Source: RH-AL1 sp964244495
GTDB taxonomy: Bacteria > Pseudomonadota > Alphaproteobacteria > Rhizobiales > Beijerinckiaceae
Direction: 5' to 3'
Assembly: GCA_964244495.1 (NCBI GenBank)
Contig: CAXTIU010000002.1
Location: 62,001 to 126,000, forward strand
Length of the DNA: 64,000 nucleotides
In this document: positions 45,432 through 54,552 of the stretch, piece by piece
How positions within the stretch are numbered: the first letter of the stretch is position 1
Layout: each line of letters starts with the position of its first letter
Program-made: the position numbers and the translations under genes
Notes under the pieces: model-generated
The model's input: the letters and a program-made list of their open reading frames with translations, nothing else
What the model was told of the DNA's origin: nothing
Database searches by the model: none

Positions 45432-47972
45432 TCAGTTCTTCAGCGGGAAGTTCGGCACGCTTCGGGGTTTGATCTCCTCCACGTCGGCGCTCGACTCCTT
45501 GGCCTTCGGCTCGGCGGCGACATCCGCGTCGTCGGTCGGATCGAAATCGTCGTCCTCGTCCTCCGGTGTCTCGTCGTCATCCTTGCCCTTGCGAGCCTTG
45601 GCGCGACGCACTTCCGGCTCGGCCCGAACCCGCTTCTTGCTCGCCTCGACGATATCGCGCTCGGGGCGTGGCAGCACCGGGCCCTCGGGGTAGACGAAGC
45701 CGAGCTTGCGCTCGCCGTCCTCGCCGGTGGTCACCATGACGCGCACGGTGCCGCCGTTCTTGAGGCGGCCAAACAGCACCTCGTCCGCCAACGGCGTCTT
45801 GATGGCGCTCTGGATGACCCGCGCCATCGGCCGCGCGCCCATCTGCTCGTCGTAACCGTTCTCGACCAGCCAGCGGCGAGCCTCATCGGTCAGCTCGATC
45901 GACACGTTGCGATCGGCGAGTTGCGCCTCCAACTGCATGATGAACTTGTCGACCACCTTGATGATCACCTCCTGAGGCAGATGGCCGAAGGAGACGATCG
46001 CGTCGAGACGGTTCCTGAACTCAGGGGTGAATAGCTTGCGGATCGCCTCCGCGTCTTCGCCCACCCGCTTGTTCTGGGTGAAGCCGAAGGCCGAACGCGC
46101 CATGTCGGCGGCGCCCGCGTTCGTCGTCATGATGAGGATGACGTTGCGGAAGTCGATCTGCTTGTTGTTATGATCGGTCAGCTTGCCGTGGTCCATCACC
46201 TGCAGGAGGATGTTGTAAAGCTCCGGATGGGCCTTCTCGATCTCGTCGAGCAACAGCACGCAATGGGGATGCTGGTCGATCGAGTCGGTGAGAAGGCCGC
46301 CCTGGTCGAAACCGACGTAGCCCGGCGGGGCACCGATCAGCCGCGAGATCGTGTGCCGCTCCATGTACTCCGACATGTCGAAGCGCACGAGTTCGACGCC
46401 GAGGCTGACGGCGAGTTGTCGCGCCACCTCCGTCTTGCCGACGCCGGTCGGCCCCGAGAACAGGTAGGAACCGATCGGCTTCTCACCGTCGCGCAACCCG
46501 GCCCGGGCCAACTTGATCGCGGAGGTCAAGGCCTCGATGGCGGAGTTCTGGCCGTACACCACCCGCTCCAAGGTCTCGGTCAGGTGCTCCAGCACCTCGG
46601 CGTCGTCCTTGGACACGGTCTTCGGCGGAATGCGGGCCATCGTGGCGATGGTCGCCTCGACTTCCTTGATGCCGATCGTCTTCTTGCGCTTGGCCTCCGG
46701 CACCAGCATCTGGCTCGCGCCGGTCTCGTCGATCACGTCGATCGCCTTATCCGGCAGCTTGCGATCGTGGATGTAGCGGGCCGACAACTCGACCGCCGCC
46801 TTGATCGCCTCGCTGGTGTACTTGACCTTGTGAAACTCCTCGAAATACGGCTTCAGGCCCTTCATGATCTCCACCGCGTCGGGGATCGAGGGTTCGTTGA
46901 CATCGATCTTCTGGAAGCGACGGACGAGCGCGCGGTCCTTCTCGAAGTACTGGCGGTACTCCTTGTAGGTCGTTGAACCGATGCAGCGCAGCGTGCCCTG
47001 GGCGAGCGCCGGCTTCAGCAGGTTGGAGGCGTCCATCGCGCCGCCGGACGTCGCGCCGGCACCGATGACGGTATGGATCTCGTCGATGAAGAGGATCGCG
47101 TTCTTGTGGTTCTCGATCTCCTTCATGACCTGCTTGAGGCGTTCCTCGAAGTCGCCGCGGTAGCGGGTGCCGGCGAGCAGGGTGCCCATGTCGAGCGCGA
47201 ACACGGTCGCCTCGGCCAGCACCTCCGGCACTTCGCTCTTGATGATCTTGCGCGCCAGACCCTCGGCGATCGCCGTCTTGCCGACGCCGGGGTCGCCGAC
47301 CAGCAGGGGGTTGTTCTTGTGGCGGCGGCACAGCACCTGGATCGTGCGCTGCACCTCGCTCTCACGGCCGATCAGGGGATCGATGCGACCATCGCGCGCC
47401 TTCTTGTTGAGGTTGACGCAGTAAGCCTCCAGCGCCCCTTCCTTCTTCTTGGGGTCGGCGTTCTCCTTGCCGTCCTTGCCCTCGCCCTCCTCCTCGCTGC
47501 CACGCGGGCCCTTGGACGAGTCGGTGAGACCGGGACGCTTGGCGATCCCATGGCTGATGTAGTTGACGGCGTCGTAGCGCGTCATGTCCTGCTCCTGCAG
47601 GAAATAGGCGGCGTGGCTCTCGCGCTCGGCGAAGATCGCGACGAGCACGTTGGCACCCGTCACCTCCTCGCGACCGGACGACTGCACGTGGATGACGGCA
47701 CGTTGAATGACGCGGTTGAAGCCGGTCGTCGGCTTGGCGTCCTCGCGCCCGTCGCTGACAAGGTTCTCAAGCTCGCGATCGATGTAGTCGCGAAGGTTTT
47801 TCTTCAGCAGATCGATGTCGATGGAGCAAGCCCGAAGCACGGCCGACGCCTCGGCGTCGTCGGTCAAGCTGAGGAGCAGATGCTCGAGCGTGGCGTATTC
47901 ATGGTTGCGCTCGTTGGCGATCGCCAGGGCTCGATGAAGCGATTGTTCTAGGTTGCGGGAAAACGAGGGCAT
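45432..47972 (-). CDS. clpA: ATP-dependent Clp protease ATP-binding subunit ClpA
   Basis: AAA+ unfoldase that feeds ClpP. The 846-residue protein has the N-domain, AAA1 Walker A GDPGVGKTAIAEG with VLFIDEIHTVIGAG, and AAA2 GPTGVGKTEVARQL with LLLDEIEKAHPE. The ClpP-contact loop after AAA2 Walker B reads MARSAFGFTQNK. It is about 90 residues longer than E. coli ClpA: a charged insertion after the N-domain (SSKGPRGSEEEGEGKDGKEN) and an acidic C-terminal tail of about 60 residues. clpS lies immediately upstream on the same strand, 386 bp between start codons. Confidence 0.97.
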   Translation of the reverse strand: MPSFSRNLEQSLHRALAIANERNHEYATLEHLLLSLTDDAEASAVLRACSIDIDLLKKNLRDYIDRELENLVSDGREDAKPTTGFNRVIQRAVIHVQSSGREEVTGANVLVAIFAERESHAAYFLQEQDMTRYDAVNYISHGIAKRPGLTDSSKGPRGSEEEGEGKDGKENADPKKKEGALEAYCVNLNKKARDGRIDPLIGRESEVQRTIQVLCRRHKNNPLLVGDPGVGKTAIAEGLARKIIKSEVPEVLAEATVFALDMGTLLAGTRYRGDFEERLKQVMKEIENHKNAILFIDEIHTVIGAGATSGGAMDASNLLKPALAQGTLRCIGSTTYKEYRQYFEKDRALVRRFQKIDVNEPSIPDAVEIMKGLKPYFEEFHKVKYTSEAIKAAVELSARYIHDRKLPDKAIDVIDETGASQMLVPEAKRKKTIGIKEVEATIATMARIPPKTVSKDDAEVLEHLTETLERVVYGQNSAIEALTSAIKLARAGLRDGEKPIGSYLFSGPTGVGKTEVARQLAVSLGVELVRFDMSEYMERHTISRLIGAPPGYVGFDQGGLLTDSIDQHPHCVLLLDEIEKAHPELYNILLQVMDHGKLTDHNNKQIDFRNVILIMTTNAGAADMARSAFGFTQNKRVGEDAEAIRKLFTPEFRNRLDAIVSFGHLPQEVIIKVVDKFIMQLEAQLADRNVSIELTDEARRWLVENGYDEQMGARPMARVIQSAIKTPLADEVLFGRLKNGGTVRVMVTTGEDGERKLGFVYPEGPVLPRPERDIVEASKKRVRAEPEVRRAKARKGKDDDETPEDEDDDFDPTDDADVAAEPKAKESSADVEEIKPRSVPNFPLKN

Positions 47973-47984
47973 GGCGTCGACCTC

Positions 47985-48359
47985 TTATTTCTTTTCCATG
48001 ATGCATTGCAGCGGGTGCTGGTGCTTGCGCGCGTAGTCCATGACCTGGGTGACTTTGGTTTCGGCAACCTCGTACGTGAAGACGCCGCATTCCCCGACGC
48101 CGTGCTGATGGACATGGAGCATGATCCGCGTCGCCTCCTCGGCACCCTTGCTGAAATACTTCCGCAGCACGGCGACCACGAACTCCATCGGCGTGTAGTC
48201 GTCGTTGAGCAGAAGCACGCGGTACATGCCGGGACGACGCGTCTGGGTTCGCGTCCGCGTGATGACGGCGGTGCCGTTGCCACGTCCACCCTCTTCGCCG
48301 TCCTTTTGCGGGTCCTTGGCGGAACGCGCCGGGACAACCTGCCGACGCGACGGCCCCAT
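47985..48359 (-). CDS. clpS: ATP-dependent Clp protease adaptor ClpS
   Basis: Adaptor delivering N-degron substrates to ClpA. Starting at ATG 48359 the protein has 124 residues. The conserved domain is YRVLLLNDDYTPMEFVVAVLRKYFSKGAEEATRIMLHVHQHGVGECGVFTYEVAETKVTQVMDYARKHQHPLQCIMEKK, with the pocket residues in NDDYTPMEFV and the HxxG turn. The 45-residue N-terminal tail is basic and probably disordered, as needed for ClpA engagement. Only 12 bp separate its stop from clpA. Confidence 0.95.
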   Translation of the reverse strand: MGPSRRQVVPARSAKDPQKDGEEGGRGNGTAVITRTRTQTRRPGMYRVLLLNDDYTPMEFVVAVLRKYFSKGAEEATRIMLHVHQHGVGECGVFTYEVAETKVTQVMDYARKHQHPLQCIMEKK

Positions 48360-48708
48360 GGTCGGCCGAACAGCGTCAGGCCACTCGCGTTCGTCGGTCC
48401 GCCCGAGGTGCTGGTCGCCGTCAACCTCGCGCGCGTGAGAACGATTGCAATCCGTCAACTCAGCTCTTCCTCACGACACCGCCGAGATATGCGGCTGCGA
48501 TCTCGGCTTTGCTAGGGCAGCCACCCGATTTCAGCTGCGGCGCATGCGGCCGCCGCCCAACCCTCACCCTTGACCGTCCGCAGCAAGCAAGAATAGCACC
48601 CGCCGCAACGGAAAAAGGCCCGACGGGTGCCGAGCCTTTCAAAACGGTGGTGACTTGTAAAGGGACCGCGTCCGCCTGCCGGACGCGTCGCCCGATCGTC
48701 GGCGTCGC
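48360..48708. other. Non-coding stretch between phasin and clpS
   Basis: This 349-bp stretch contains the phasin terminator (48611-48641) and should carry the clpS-clpA promoter. No gene is credible: short open frames here have the composition of chance reading. No heat-shock promoter consensus could be recognised by eye. Confidence 0.5.
48614..48639 (-). terminator. Intrinsic terminator of the phasin gene
   Basis: On the minus strand the arms AAAGGCTCG and CGGGCCTTT form a 9-bp stem with one G-U pair around an 8-base loop, followed by further T residues (GCCTTTTTC). It lies about 70 bases after the phasin stop, a typical rho-independent layout. Confidence 0.75.
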
Positions 48709-49053
48709 TTAGTGCTGAACCGCCGCCTTGCCCTGCGCCATCGCCGTTTCCATCGGCTTGAAAGCCTCCTTGGTCAGGCTCTTGTAGAGCTCGCCCATCT
48801 TGTTCGCCTGCGCCATGAAGCCCTCGAACTGGGCCTTGGCGAACTCGGACTGCAGCTGGATGGCGGTGTCGATCGACTTGACGCCGGCGAGCTTCTCGAC
48901 GAACGCGGACGTGCTTTCCAGCGAGCGCTTCGAGTACTCGGTGGTTTCAGTGGCGATCGCCTGAAGGCCGCGGGTCATCGAGGCGATGGTGCTCGACATC
49001 TGCTCGATCTGCGTCTTGCCCATGTTCTGCATGTCTTCGATCCGGTCGGTCAT
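48709..49053 (-). CDS. Phasin family protein
   Basis: A 114-residue amphipathic helical protein of the phasin family, which coats polyhydroxyalkanoate granules. It contains long heptad-like helices: IEQMSSTIASMTRGLQAIATETTEYSKRSLESTSAFVEKLAGVKSIDTAIQLQSEFAKAQFEGFMAQANKMGELYKSLTKEAFKPMETAM. The segment SEFAKAQFEGFMAQANKMGELY is the family's best conserved part. AGGAGCAATG-type Shine-Dalgarno precedes ATG 49053. The gene is alone between clpS and the divergent carboxypeptidase gene. Confidence 0.93.
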   Translation of the reverse strand: MTDRIEDMQNMGKTQIEQMSSTIASMTRGLQAIATETTEYSKRSLESTSAFVEKLAGVKSIDTAIQLQSEFAKAQFEGFMAQANKMGELYKSLTKEAFKPMETAMAQGKAAVQH

Positions 49054-49344
49054 AGGTCATTGCTCCTCGAAGGGGCGCGCCCGCGTCGGCGGAGCGCGGC
49101 GGTGTCGTCGGTGCCGCGCCGCCTGGATACTGCGACGCACAAATTGTCGCAAGATTGATTGTGCGTTGCAGCATCTGCCTTTCGGGGGAGCCGCGCGCGG
49201 ACGGGTCCGATCCGGCGGGTCGGCCGCCGACGGACGCGCGGGTGTGACTTTTAACCCTAGGGTAACCCCGCGTGGGTAGCGTGTTGACAAGGCACAGGTT
49301 CGGGCCGCAGCGCCGCTGTCCAGCGTTGATGTCGAGGAATAATC

Positions 49345-51057
49345 ATGGTCGAGTTGCATTCGGCGTCGCGTCGCTTCTTTCGCCGAACGACCCTGATGGT
49401 ATCGGGCCTCGCCCTCCTCGCCGGCGGGCTCGGCACGGGACCGGCCCTCGCCCGGTCCCACCACGCCCACGCCCACCGCAGCAGGGTCGCGAAAGCGCCG
49501 CGCGCCTTCGCCCATGTCCGACCCGGCCGTATCCGCTCGGCCGGCTACACGCCGCCGTTCTCGGACTACGTCGTCGACGGGAATTCGGGCCGCGTGCTGT
49601 TCGGGCGCGACGAGAACGCCTCGCGCCATCCGGCCTCGCTCACGAAGGTCATGACCCTGTACCTGCTGTTCGAGCAGTTCGAGAAGGGCCGCCTGTCGCT
49701 CGACAGCACGATGGAGGTGTCGGCGCACGCCGCCGCGCAGCCGCCGACCAAGCTCGGCCTGCGTCCGGGCTCCACCATCCGCATCGAGGACGCGATCTAC
49801 GCCATCGTCACCAAATCGTCCAACGACATGGCGGTCGCGGTCGCCGAGAAGATCGGCGGCGACGAGGCGACCTTCGCGCAGATGATGACGCGCAAGGCGC
49901 ACGCGCTCGGCATGTCGCGCACCAACTACGTCAACGCATCCGGACTGCCGGACGACATGCAGCTGACCACGGCGCGTGACATGGTCACGCTGGGTCGCGC
50001 CATCCACGACCATTTTCCCCGCTACTTCCATTTCTTCTCGACGCCGTCGTTCCGCTACCACGGGCAGTTCATGGCCAACCACAACCACCTGATGGAGCAG
50101 GTGGAGGGCATGGACGGCATCAAGACCGGCTACACCCGGATGTCCGGCTTCAACCTGCTCAGCTCGGTCAACCGGAACGGCCATTGGCTGGTCGCGTCCG
50201 TGCTCGGCGGCAAGACGCGGCTGGGTCGCGACCGCATCATGGCCGACCTGATCGCCTCGCAGATCGACAAGTGCGCGACCACGCGCACCGCCCCGATGAT
50301 CGCCGAGAACCCCGACCTGGAGCACGTCGCGGAGGCGATCCCGGTGATCCAGCACGAAGGGGACAACGCTCCGCCGGTGGAAGGCGTCGACGACGAGGCG
50401 ACCGCCGAGCACAAGCCGGCCGTCGCGGTCGAGCGGGATGTCGCCGCCGCGGAGGAACCCAGCGACGTCGAAGCGGCACCGGAAGCCCCGCCGCCCCCGG
50501 CCGTCAAACCGGTCAAGGCCGCGCAGGACAAGGGACCCGAGGCCACGCCGCGCGCGCGTCCCGCTTTCGTATCGAACGTGCCACGCCCGCCCGAGCGGGA
50601 CATGACCGCGACGGGGTCGATCCATCCCGCGCATGGTCGCCTCGACCAGGCCCGCTTCGACGGGTCGAGCACCCACTACGTCGGGATGGCGACGGCGACA
50701 CCGTCGACCTTGAAACATCTGCCCCGGCGCGACCGGGCCGAAGCGCGGGAGAAGGCCAAGCCGGTGAAGATCGCGAGCCTCGCGCCGGATACCCCGTCGC
50801 AGGCCCCGGTCAAAGGCGGCTGGTTGGTACAGGTCGGGGCGGCACCGCAGGTGAACGAGGTCACCGCCCTGCTCGCCCGCGCCAAGCAAGGCAGCCGGGG
50901 CGCCCTCGACGGCGCGAAGCCCTACACGGAGAAGGTGAAGAAGGGCGGCGACACGCTGTTCCGCGCCCGTTTCGCCGGTCTCGACGCGGATGGTGCGAAC
51001 GCCGCCTGCAAGAACCTCAAGCGGGCCGGCATCTCCTGCTTCGCCACCAAGAACTAG
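49345..51057 (+). CDS. D-alanyl-D-alanine carboxypeptidase with SPOR domain
   Basis: Penicillin-binding-protein-type carboxypeptidase (family S11, DacA/DacC-like) that trims peptidoglycan pentapeptides. A signal peptide (residues about 17-36) leads to the catalytic motifs S98-L-T-K101, S158-S-N160 and K260-T-G262. After a Pro/Ala-rich linker of about 180 residues, the C-terminal 80 residues form a SPOR peptidoglycan-binding domain (GGWLVQVGAAPQVNEVTALLARA, then GGDTLFRARFAGLDADGANAACKNLKRAGISCF). SPOR domains usually direct proteins to division sites. At 570 residues it is longer than the plain enzyme. Confidence 0.95.
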   Translation: MVELHSASRRFFRRTTLMVSGLALLAGGLGTGPALARSHHAHAHRSRVAKAPRAFAHVRPGRIRSAGYTPPFSDYVVDGNSGRVLFGRDENASRHPASLTKVMTLYLLFEQFEKGRLSLDSTMEVSAHAAAQPPTKLGLRPGSTIRIEDAIYAIVTKSSNDMAVAVAEKIGGDEATFAQMMTRKAHALGMSRTNYVNASGLPDDMQLTTARDMVTLGRAIHDHFPRYFHFFSTPSFRYHGQFMANHNHLMEQVEGMDGIKTGYTRMSGFNLLSSVNRNGHWLVASVLGGKTRLGRDRIMADLIASQIDKCATTRTAPMIAENPDLEHVAEAIPVIQHEGDNAPPVEGVDDEATAEHKPAVAVERDVAAAEEPSDVEAAPEAPPPPAVKPVKAAQDKGPEATPRARPAFVSNVPRPPERDMTATGSIHPAHGRLDQARFDGSSTHYVGMATATPSTLKHLPRRDRAEAREKAKPVKIASLAPDTPSQAPVKGGWLVQVGAAPQVNEVTALLARAKQGSRGALDGAKPYTEKVKKGGDTLFRARFAGLDADGANAACKNLKRAGISCFATKN

Positions 51058-51072
51058 ACTGAAATCTCGCGA

Positions 51073-51088
51073 GGCCCGGCATCGGGCC
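51073..51088 (+). terminator. Short hairpin after the carboxypeptidase gene
   Basis: GGCCCG (51073-51078) pairs with CGGGCC (51083-51088) around a four-base loop, 16 bases after the stop codon. A plausible but small terminator in front of the convergent J-domain gene. Confidence 0.45.
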
Positions 51089-51226
51089 GCGGCCGGGTCA
51101 CACCCGACAGGCTTTGACCGGGCGCGCCACATCTTGGGGCGGGTCGCCCCCGGCTGTCCAAATATCGAGCACAACGGCGTACGCGTGGCGGGGAGTCAGA
51201 CGATGGCGGGGCGGGGTTCGGCACGG

Positions 51227-51925
51227 TCAGGGGCGGCGGCGGAGCAGCACTTCCTTGGCTTCATTGGCGCGCGCGGCAAGATCGGCCGTTCCGCCCTGGT
51301 CGGGATGCCACTTCTTCATGACGGTGCGGTGCGAGCGCACGATCTCGTCGCGCGCCGCCCCGCGACGAAGGCCAAGCACCTCATAGGCTTCATCCTCGGA
51401 CATCCGGCTCGAGTGCCGGGCCCGCCGCTCCCCCGCGTCGCCGTCCGCCTGACGTGCCGCATGCCATCCGGGAAACCGGCGGTGGAGATACGCCTCTAGC
51501 AGGCGCGCCCCGTCGGCGTCGTCGCGGCGGCAGATCGCGTAGATCGTTTCGCACTGCCCCCTGTCGAGACGATCGAGCGAATGACCTTCGTGCGGGCCGG
51601 CGATGATCCGACCGGTCATCGCGCCGTCGGCGTGGTCGTAATCCATCTCGATCATCGCCGAGCGGACGCGCGAGATCGCGCTTGACCCACGCGCCATCGC
51701 TCCCCGACCGCGCCGCGAGACGCGGCCGAGGAGCCAGAGTCCGATCCCGAAGGTGAGCAGCGCGGCCCACACGTTGCCGCGCAGCAGCACCGCGAAGGAT
51801 GCGAGCACGGCGATCACCGAGGCGATCTTCTCCAGCGCGACCGCCGACGGCCGGACACTCGGGAGAAGGTTGGACCGCGAGAGCAGGAACCATAGGATCA
51901 GGGTCGCGGCGATCGGATAGATCAT
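51227..51925 (-). CDS. J-domain membrane protein
   Basis: A 232-residue DnaJ-type co-chaperone. Two N-terminal hydrophobic segments (MIYPIAATLILWFLLS and ALEKIASVIAVLASFAVLL with a following WAALLTFGIGLWLLG) anchor it in the inner membrane. A middle region contains RSAMIEMDYDHADGAMTGRIIAGPHEG, found in alphaproteobacterial homologues. The C-terminal J domain reads DEAYEVLGLRRGAARDEIVRSHRTVMKKWHPDQGG with the HPD tripeptide, followed by AARANEAKEVLL. It should recruit DnaK at the membrane. ATG 51925 is the natural start. Confidence 0.88.
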   Translation of the reverse strand: MIYPIAATLILWFLLSRSNLLPSVRPSAVALEKIASVIAVLASFAVLLRGNVWAALLTFGIGLWLLGRVSRRGRGAMARGSSAISRVRSAMIEMDYDHADGAMTGRIIAGPHEGHSLDRLDRGQCETIYAICRRDDADGARLLEAYLHRRFPGWHAARQADGDAGERRARHSSRMSEDEAYEVLGLRRGAARDEIVRSHRTVMKKWHPDQGGTADLAARANEAKEVLLRRRP

Positions 51926-52101
51926 CGTATGTCCAGAAGCCGACCGCTGACGGCGTCCGGCACGAACGAGCAATCGCGCGTCGCACCGGGCGGGGCAAGC
52001 CCAAAGCGCCGGAGCGAACGACCGGCGGACGCTTGCGACACGATCCGCCGCCGGTTCGGTCGGCTCCGGGACAAGCCGGACCGTCGCGACCGCGAAGCGG
52101 C

Positions 52102-52536
52102 TCAGATCAGGCATAGTTCGCGCAACGCGTTGCGAAGCGATTCCGGCATGACGTCGGCGCCGGGCATGTCCGCGAGATCGAGGGGGGCGTCGGCGGCGGG
52201 AAGGTAGCGCCAGCCCTGGAACGGGCGGCAGGGCCTCGACAGCACCGGCACCACCGTCGGTTCCAGGACGAGCCGGCAACGCCCGATGCCGTCGGCGGCG
52301 ATGAAGGGTTTGATGTCCCGCACGGGCTGGCGGGCGGCGACCTGCCCGCGGATCACCCAGTACAGCGAACCACCGCCGACGATCTCGCCCGATCGCTTCG
52401 GCGTCATCCGCGTCGTGTGCACCTGCTCACCGACCGACCCGGCGGCCAGGCAAGTCGCGAGACGTGCGGCGATATGGGTCTCCAGCTCGGCGATCGTGTC
52501 GATGCCGACGCACAGCTTGAGGAGGTGGAGGGGCAT
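52102..52536 (-). CDS. DUF1489 family protein
   Basis: A 144-residue protein typical of Rhizobiales DUF1489: MPLHLLKLCVGIDTIAEL, then TTRMTPKRSGEIVGGGSLYWVIRGQVAARQPVRDI, and GRCRLVLEPTVVPVLSRPCRPFQGWRYLPAADAPLDL near the C-terminus. The family's R-M-T-P-K and G-S-x-Y-W-V-I-x-G motifs are intact. Function unknown; small soluble cytoplasmic protein. Confidence 0.9.
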   Translation of the reverse strand: MPLHLLKLCVGIDTIAELETHIAARLATCLAAGSVGEQVHTTRMTPKRSGEIVGGGSLYWVIRGQVAARQPVRDIKPFIAADGIGRCRLVLEPTVVPVLSRPCRPFQGWRYLPAADAPLDLADMPGADVMPESLRNALRELCLI

Positions 52537-52620
52537 GGCGAAGAGCTTAGGCCAAACGAGCGGTCAGGCCCAGCGCGCGCGAGCGGCATTGCCATCCCAG
52601 CCCACAGGTGATCGCGTCGC

Positions 52621-53322
52621 TCACAGACCGTCGTAGCGCTCGTGATGCCACGGCTCGGCGTCGGCCTCGCGCCGCCACTCGCGCCAGGCCGGCAGCGCCA
52701 TCACGGCGTCCATGTAGGCGCGGGTCGCGGCGCCGACCGGGACGTCGTAGGCGTGGAAGCGATTGACGACCGGCGCGAACATCGCGTCGGCGGCGCAGAA
52801 CGCGCCGAACAGGAAGGGGCCGCTCGCCCCGTAGCGGGCGCGGGCGTCGGCCCAGGCCGTCTCGATGCGGGCGATATCGGCCCGCGCCGCCTCCCAACCA
52901 GCGATGGGAGGCTTCGGCGCACGCCGCATGTTCATCGGCATCGCTTGGCGAAGGGCAAGGAAGCCGGCGTGCATCTCCGACGACAGGGATCTGGCGAGTG
53001 TCCGCGCACGGTGATCGCGCGGCCAGATCGGCACGTCGGGGTGGGCGGCGGCGAGGTGCTCGATGATGGCGAGCGACTCCCACACCGTGATGTCGCCGTC
53101 GAGGAGCACCGGCACCTTGCCGGCCGGGCTGTAGCGCGCGATGGTTGCCGCCGTTTCGTCCATGTAAAGGGGAATCACGATCTCGTCGAAGGGGATCGCG
53201 CAGACGCGCATCAGCAACCAGGGCCGCAGCGACCACGACGAGTAGGCCTTGTTGGCCAAGACGAGTGTCGGACGCCCGAGTGTCGGACGCCCGAGCGCGG
53301 GAGCGTCGAGGATGTCGGGCAC
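52621..53322 (-). CDS. Glutathione S-transferase family protein
   Basis: A 233-residue GST. The N-terminal thioredoxin-like domain contains LVLANKAYSSWSLRPWLLMRVCAIPFDEI with a probable catalytic serine (SSWSLR), the cis-proline KVPVLLDGDITVWESLAIIEHLA, and the all-helical C-terminal domain contains FLFGAFCAADAMFAPVVNRFHAYDV. Substrate unknown. The start codon is GTG at 53322. A 15-bp tandem duplication in the 5' region makes the N-terminal sequence LGRPTLGRPTLVLA. It is three bases from the stop of the upstream adenylate-forming-like gene, hence an operon. Confidence 0.92.
   Translation of the reverse strand: MPDILDAPALGRPTLGRPTLVLANKAYSSWSLRPWLLMRVCAIPFDEIVIPLYMDETAATIARYSPAGKVPVLLDGDITVWESLAIIEHLAAAHPDVPIWPRDHRARTLARSLSSEMHAGFLALRQAMPMNMRRAPKPPIAGWEAARADIARIETAWADARARYGASGPFLFGAFCAADAMFAPVVNRFHAYDVPVGAATRAYMDAVMALPAWREWRREADAEPWHHERYDGL
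53263..53292. repeat. 15-bp in-frame tandem duplication inside the GST gene
   Basis: GAGTGTCGGACGCCC is present twice in direct succession (53263-53277 and 53278-53292). On the coding strand it adds five residues, duplicating L-G-R-P-T just ahead of the first beta strand, so the frame is kept. Confidence 0.9.
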
Positions 53323-53325
53323 GCG

Positions 53326-54534
53326 TCAGGCTCCCTCCGTGCCACGCAACCGTTGCTCCGCGCGCGCGCGATTGAGGCGAACGCCCAGGCCGCGCTCCTG
53401 CGGTCGCGTCTCCTCGGACCACGCGCCGCGAAGGTCCGTCCCCGCGGGATCGGTTTCGGATGGCTGTTGCACGCCCGCCCCCTCCGCTCCGGCCTGGTCC
53501 GACCCCGTTCTTCGCGCCTGGAGCGGCGATTTCGCCTCGCCGTTGGTGCGGCGCCGGGCCAGCACCTGATCCTCACCGAACGCGTACACGTCGACAACCG
53601 GCCGCTCGCAGGCACTAGGCGCCGGTACCGTGAAGGCCGAAGGGGTTTCGTGGCGCGAGACAAGGATCAATGAGGCGAGATCGGCCGACAGCGCGTGGTC
53701 GGCGAAGAGCGAGCCCACGGCACTCGGGACGACCAGATGGTAGCCGGGTTCCGCGTCGCAGATCGCCAGGAAGCGGCCGGCGTCGAAGGGGCCGTGCAGG
53801 ACCAGGCTCGAGGCGCCGATCAGGGCGGCGAATGGTCCGGCCACGAGCCCGGCGAGCGTCGCCGGCGGCACCGTCGAGATCAGTGGCTTGGAAGGATTGA
53901 TCCGGGCCTGCTCGACGAGCGAGAGCGCGTCGGCGAAGAGGACCGCCTGCCGATGCCGTCGCACCGTGGGCGCGGCGCGCGGCCCGGCGAAGGTCACGAC
54001 CGGCGGCACGTCGCGAGCCGGAAAGGGGCGCTCGCCCGGATCGGTCATGGCGTCGAGCGTCACGAAGGCTACGTCTATGGCTCCGTCGACGAGGCCCGGC
54101 CCCTGGCAGGCGATCATCCGGATCGTTTCGACGATCACCGCGGCCGACAGATAGGTCTCGCCAAGAGACAGCCCGCCGTAGGCGCCCGGACCGATCAGCG
54201 CGACCGCCTCGGCGACCTTGGCATGGGCAGCCAGTTCGACCGGGTTGAGGTCGCACGGAACAAGTGCCGGGACAAGGCCAGCGCGCAGGAGCGCCGCCAC
54301 GGCGACCAAGGTGTCGATCCGGGCACCCGCCACCACCACCACCCGCTCGCCCGGCGCGAAATCAAGGAGCCGCAGGTGGACTATAAGCTTCCGCACGCGC
54401 GCGACCAGCTGCGCCGCCGTCGAGGACCCTTGGTCGTCGCGCATCAACACGGTGTCGGGAGAGTCGAGGGCCGCGCTCGCCAAGAGCGAGTCCAACCCTT
54501 TGCTGGCGAAGGACTGCTCCAGCGGAGGCGCCAT
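53326..54534 (-). CDS. Degenerate AMP-binding (ANL superfamily) protein
   Basis: About 402 residues from ATG 54534 (a GTG reading starts at 54552). The N-terminal half follows adenylate-forming enzymes: LDSLLASAALDSPDTVLMRD, FAPGERVVVVAGARIDTLVAVAALLRAGLVPALVPCDLNPVEL. But where the phosphate loop T-S-G-S/T-T-G should be, the sequence reads VTFAGPRAAPTVRRH, and the C-terminal catalytic lid domain is missing, replaced by an Arg/Glu/Gln-rich tail. It cannot be an ordinary acyl-CoA ligase. A specialised binding protein or a decaying gene are both possible. It lies just upstream of the GST gene. Confidence 0.6.
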   Translation of the reverse strand: MAPPLEQSFASKGLDSLLASAALDSPDTVLMRDDQGSSTAAQLVARVRKLIVHLRLLDFAPGERVVVVAGARIDTLVAVAALLRAGLVPALVPCDLNPVELAAHAKVAEAVALIGPGAYGGLSLGETYLSAAVIVETIRMIACQGPGLVDGAIDVAFVTLDAMTDPGERPFPARDVPPVVTFAGPRAAPTVRRHRQAVLFADALSLVEQARINPSKPLISTVPPATLAGLVAGPFAALIGASSLVLHGPFDAGRFLAICDAEPGYHLVVPSAVGSLFADHALSADLASLILVSRHETPSAFTVPAPSACERPVVDVYAFGEDQVLARRRTNGEAKSPLQARRTGSDQAGAEGAGVQQPSETDPAGTDLRGAWSEETRPQERGLGVRLNRARAEQRLRGTEGA

Positions 54535-54552
54535 GATCAGATCGTTTCGCAC

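Noticed and set aside
48460..48642. Small reading frame between phasin and clpS
   Set aside because: It runs across the phasin terminator, has no good ribosome-binding site and looks like chance sequence.
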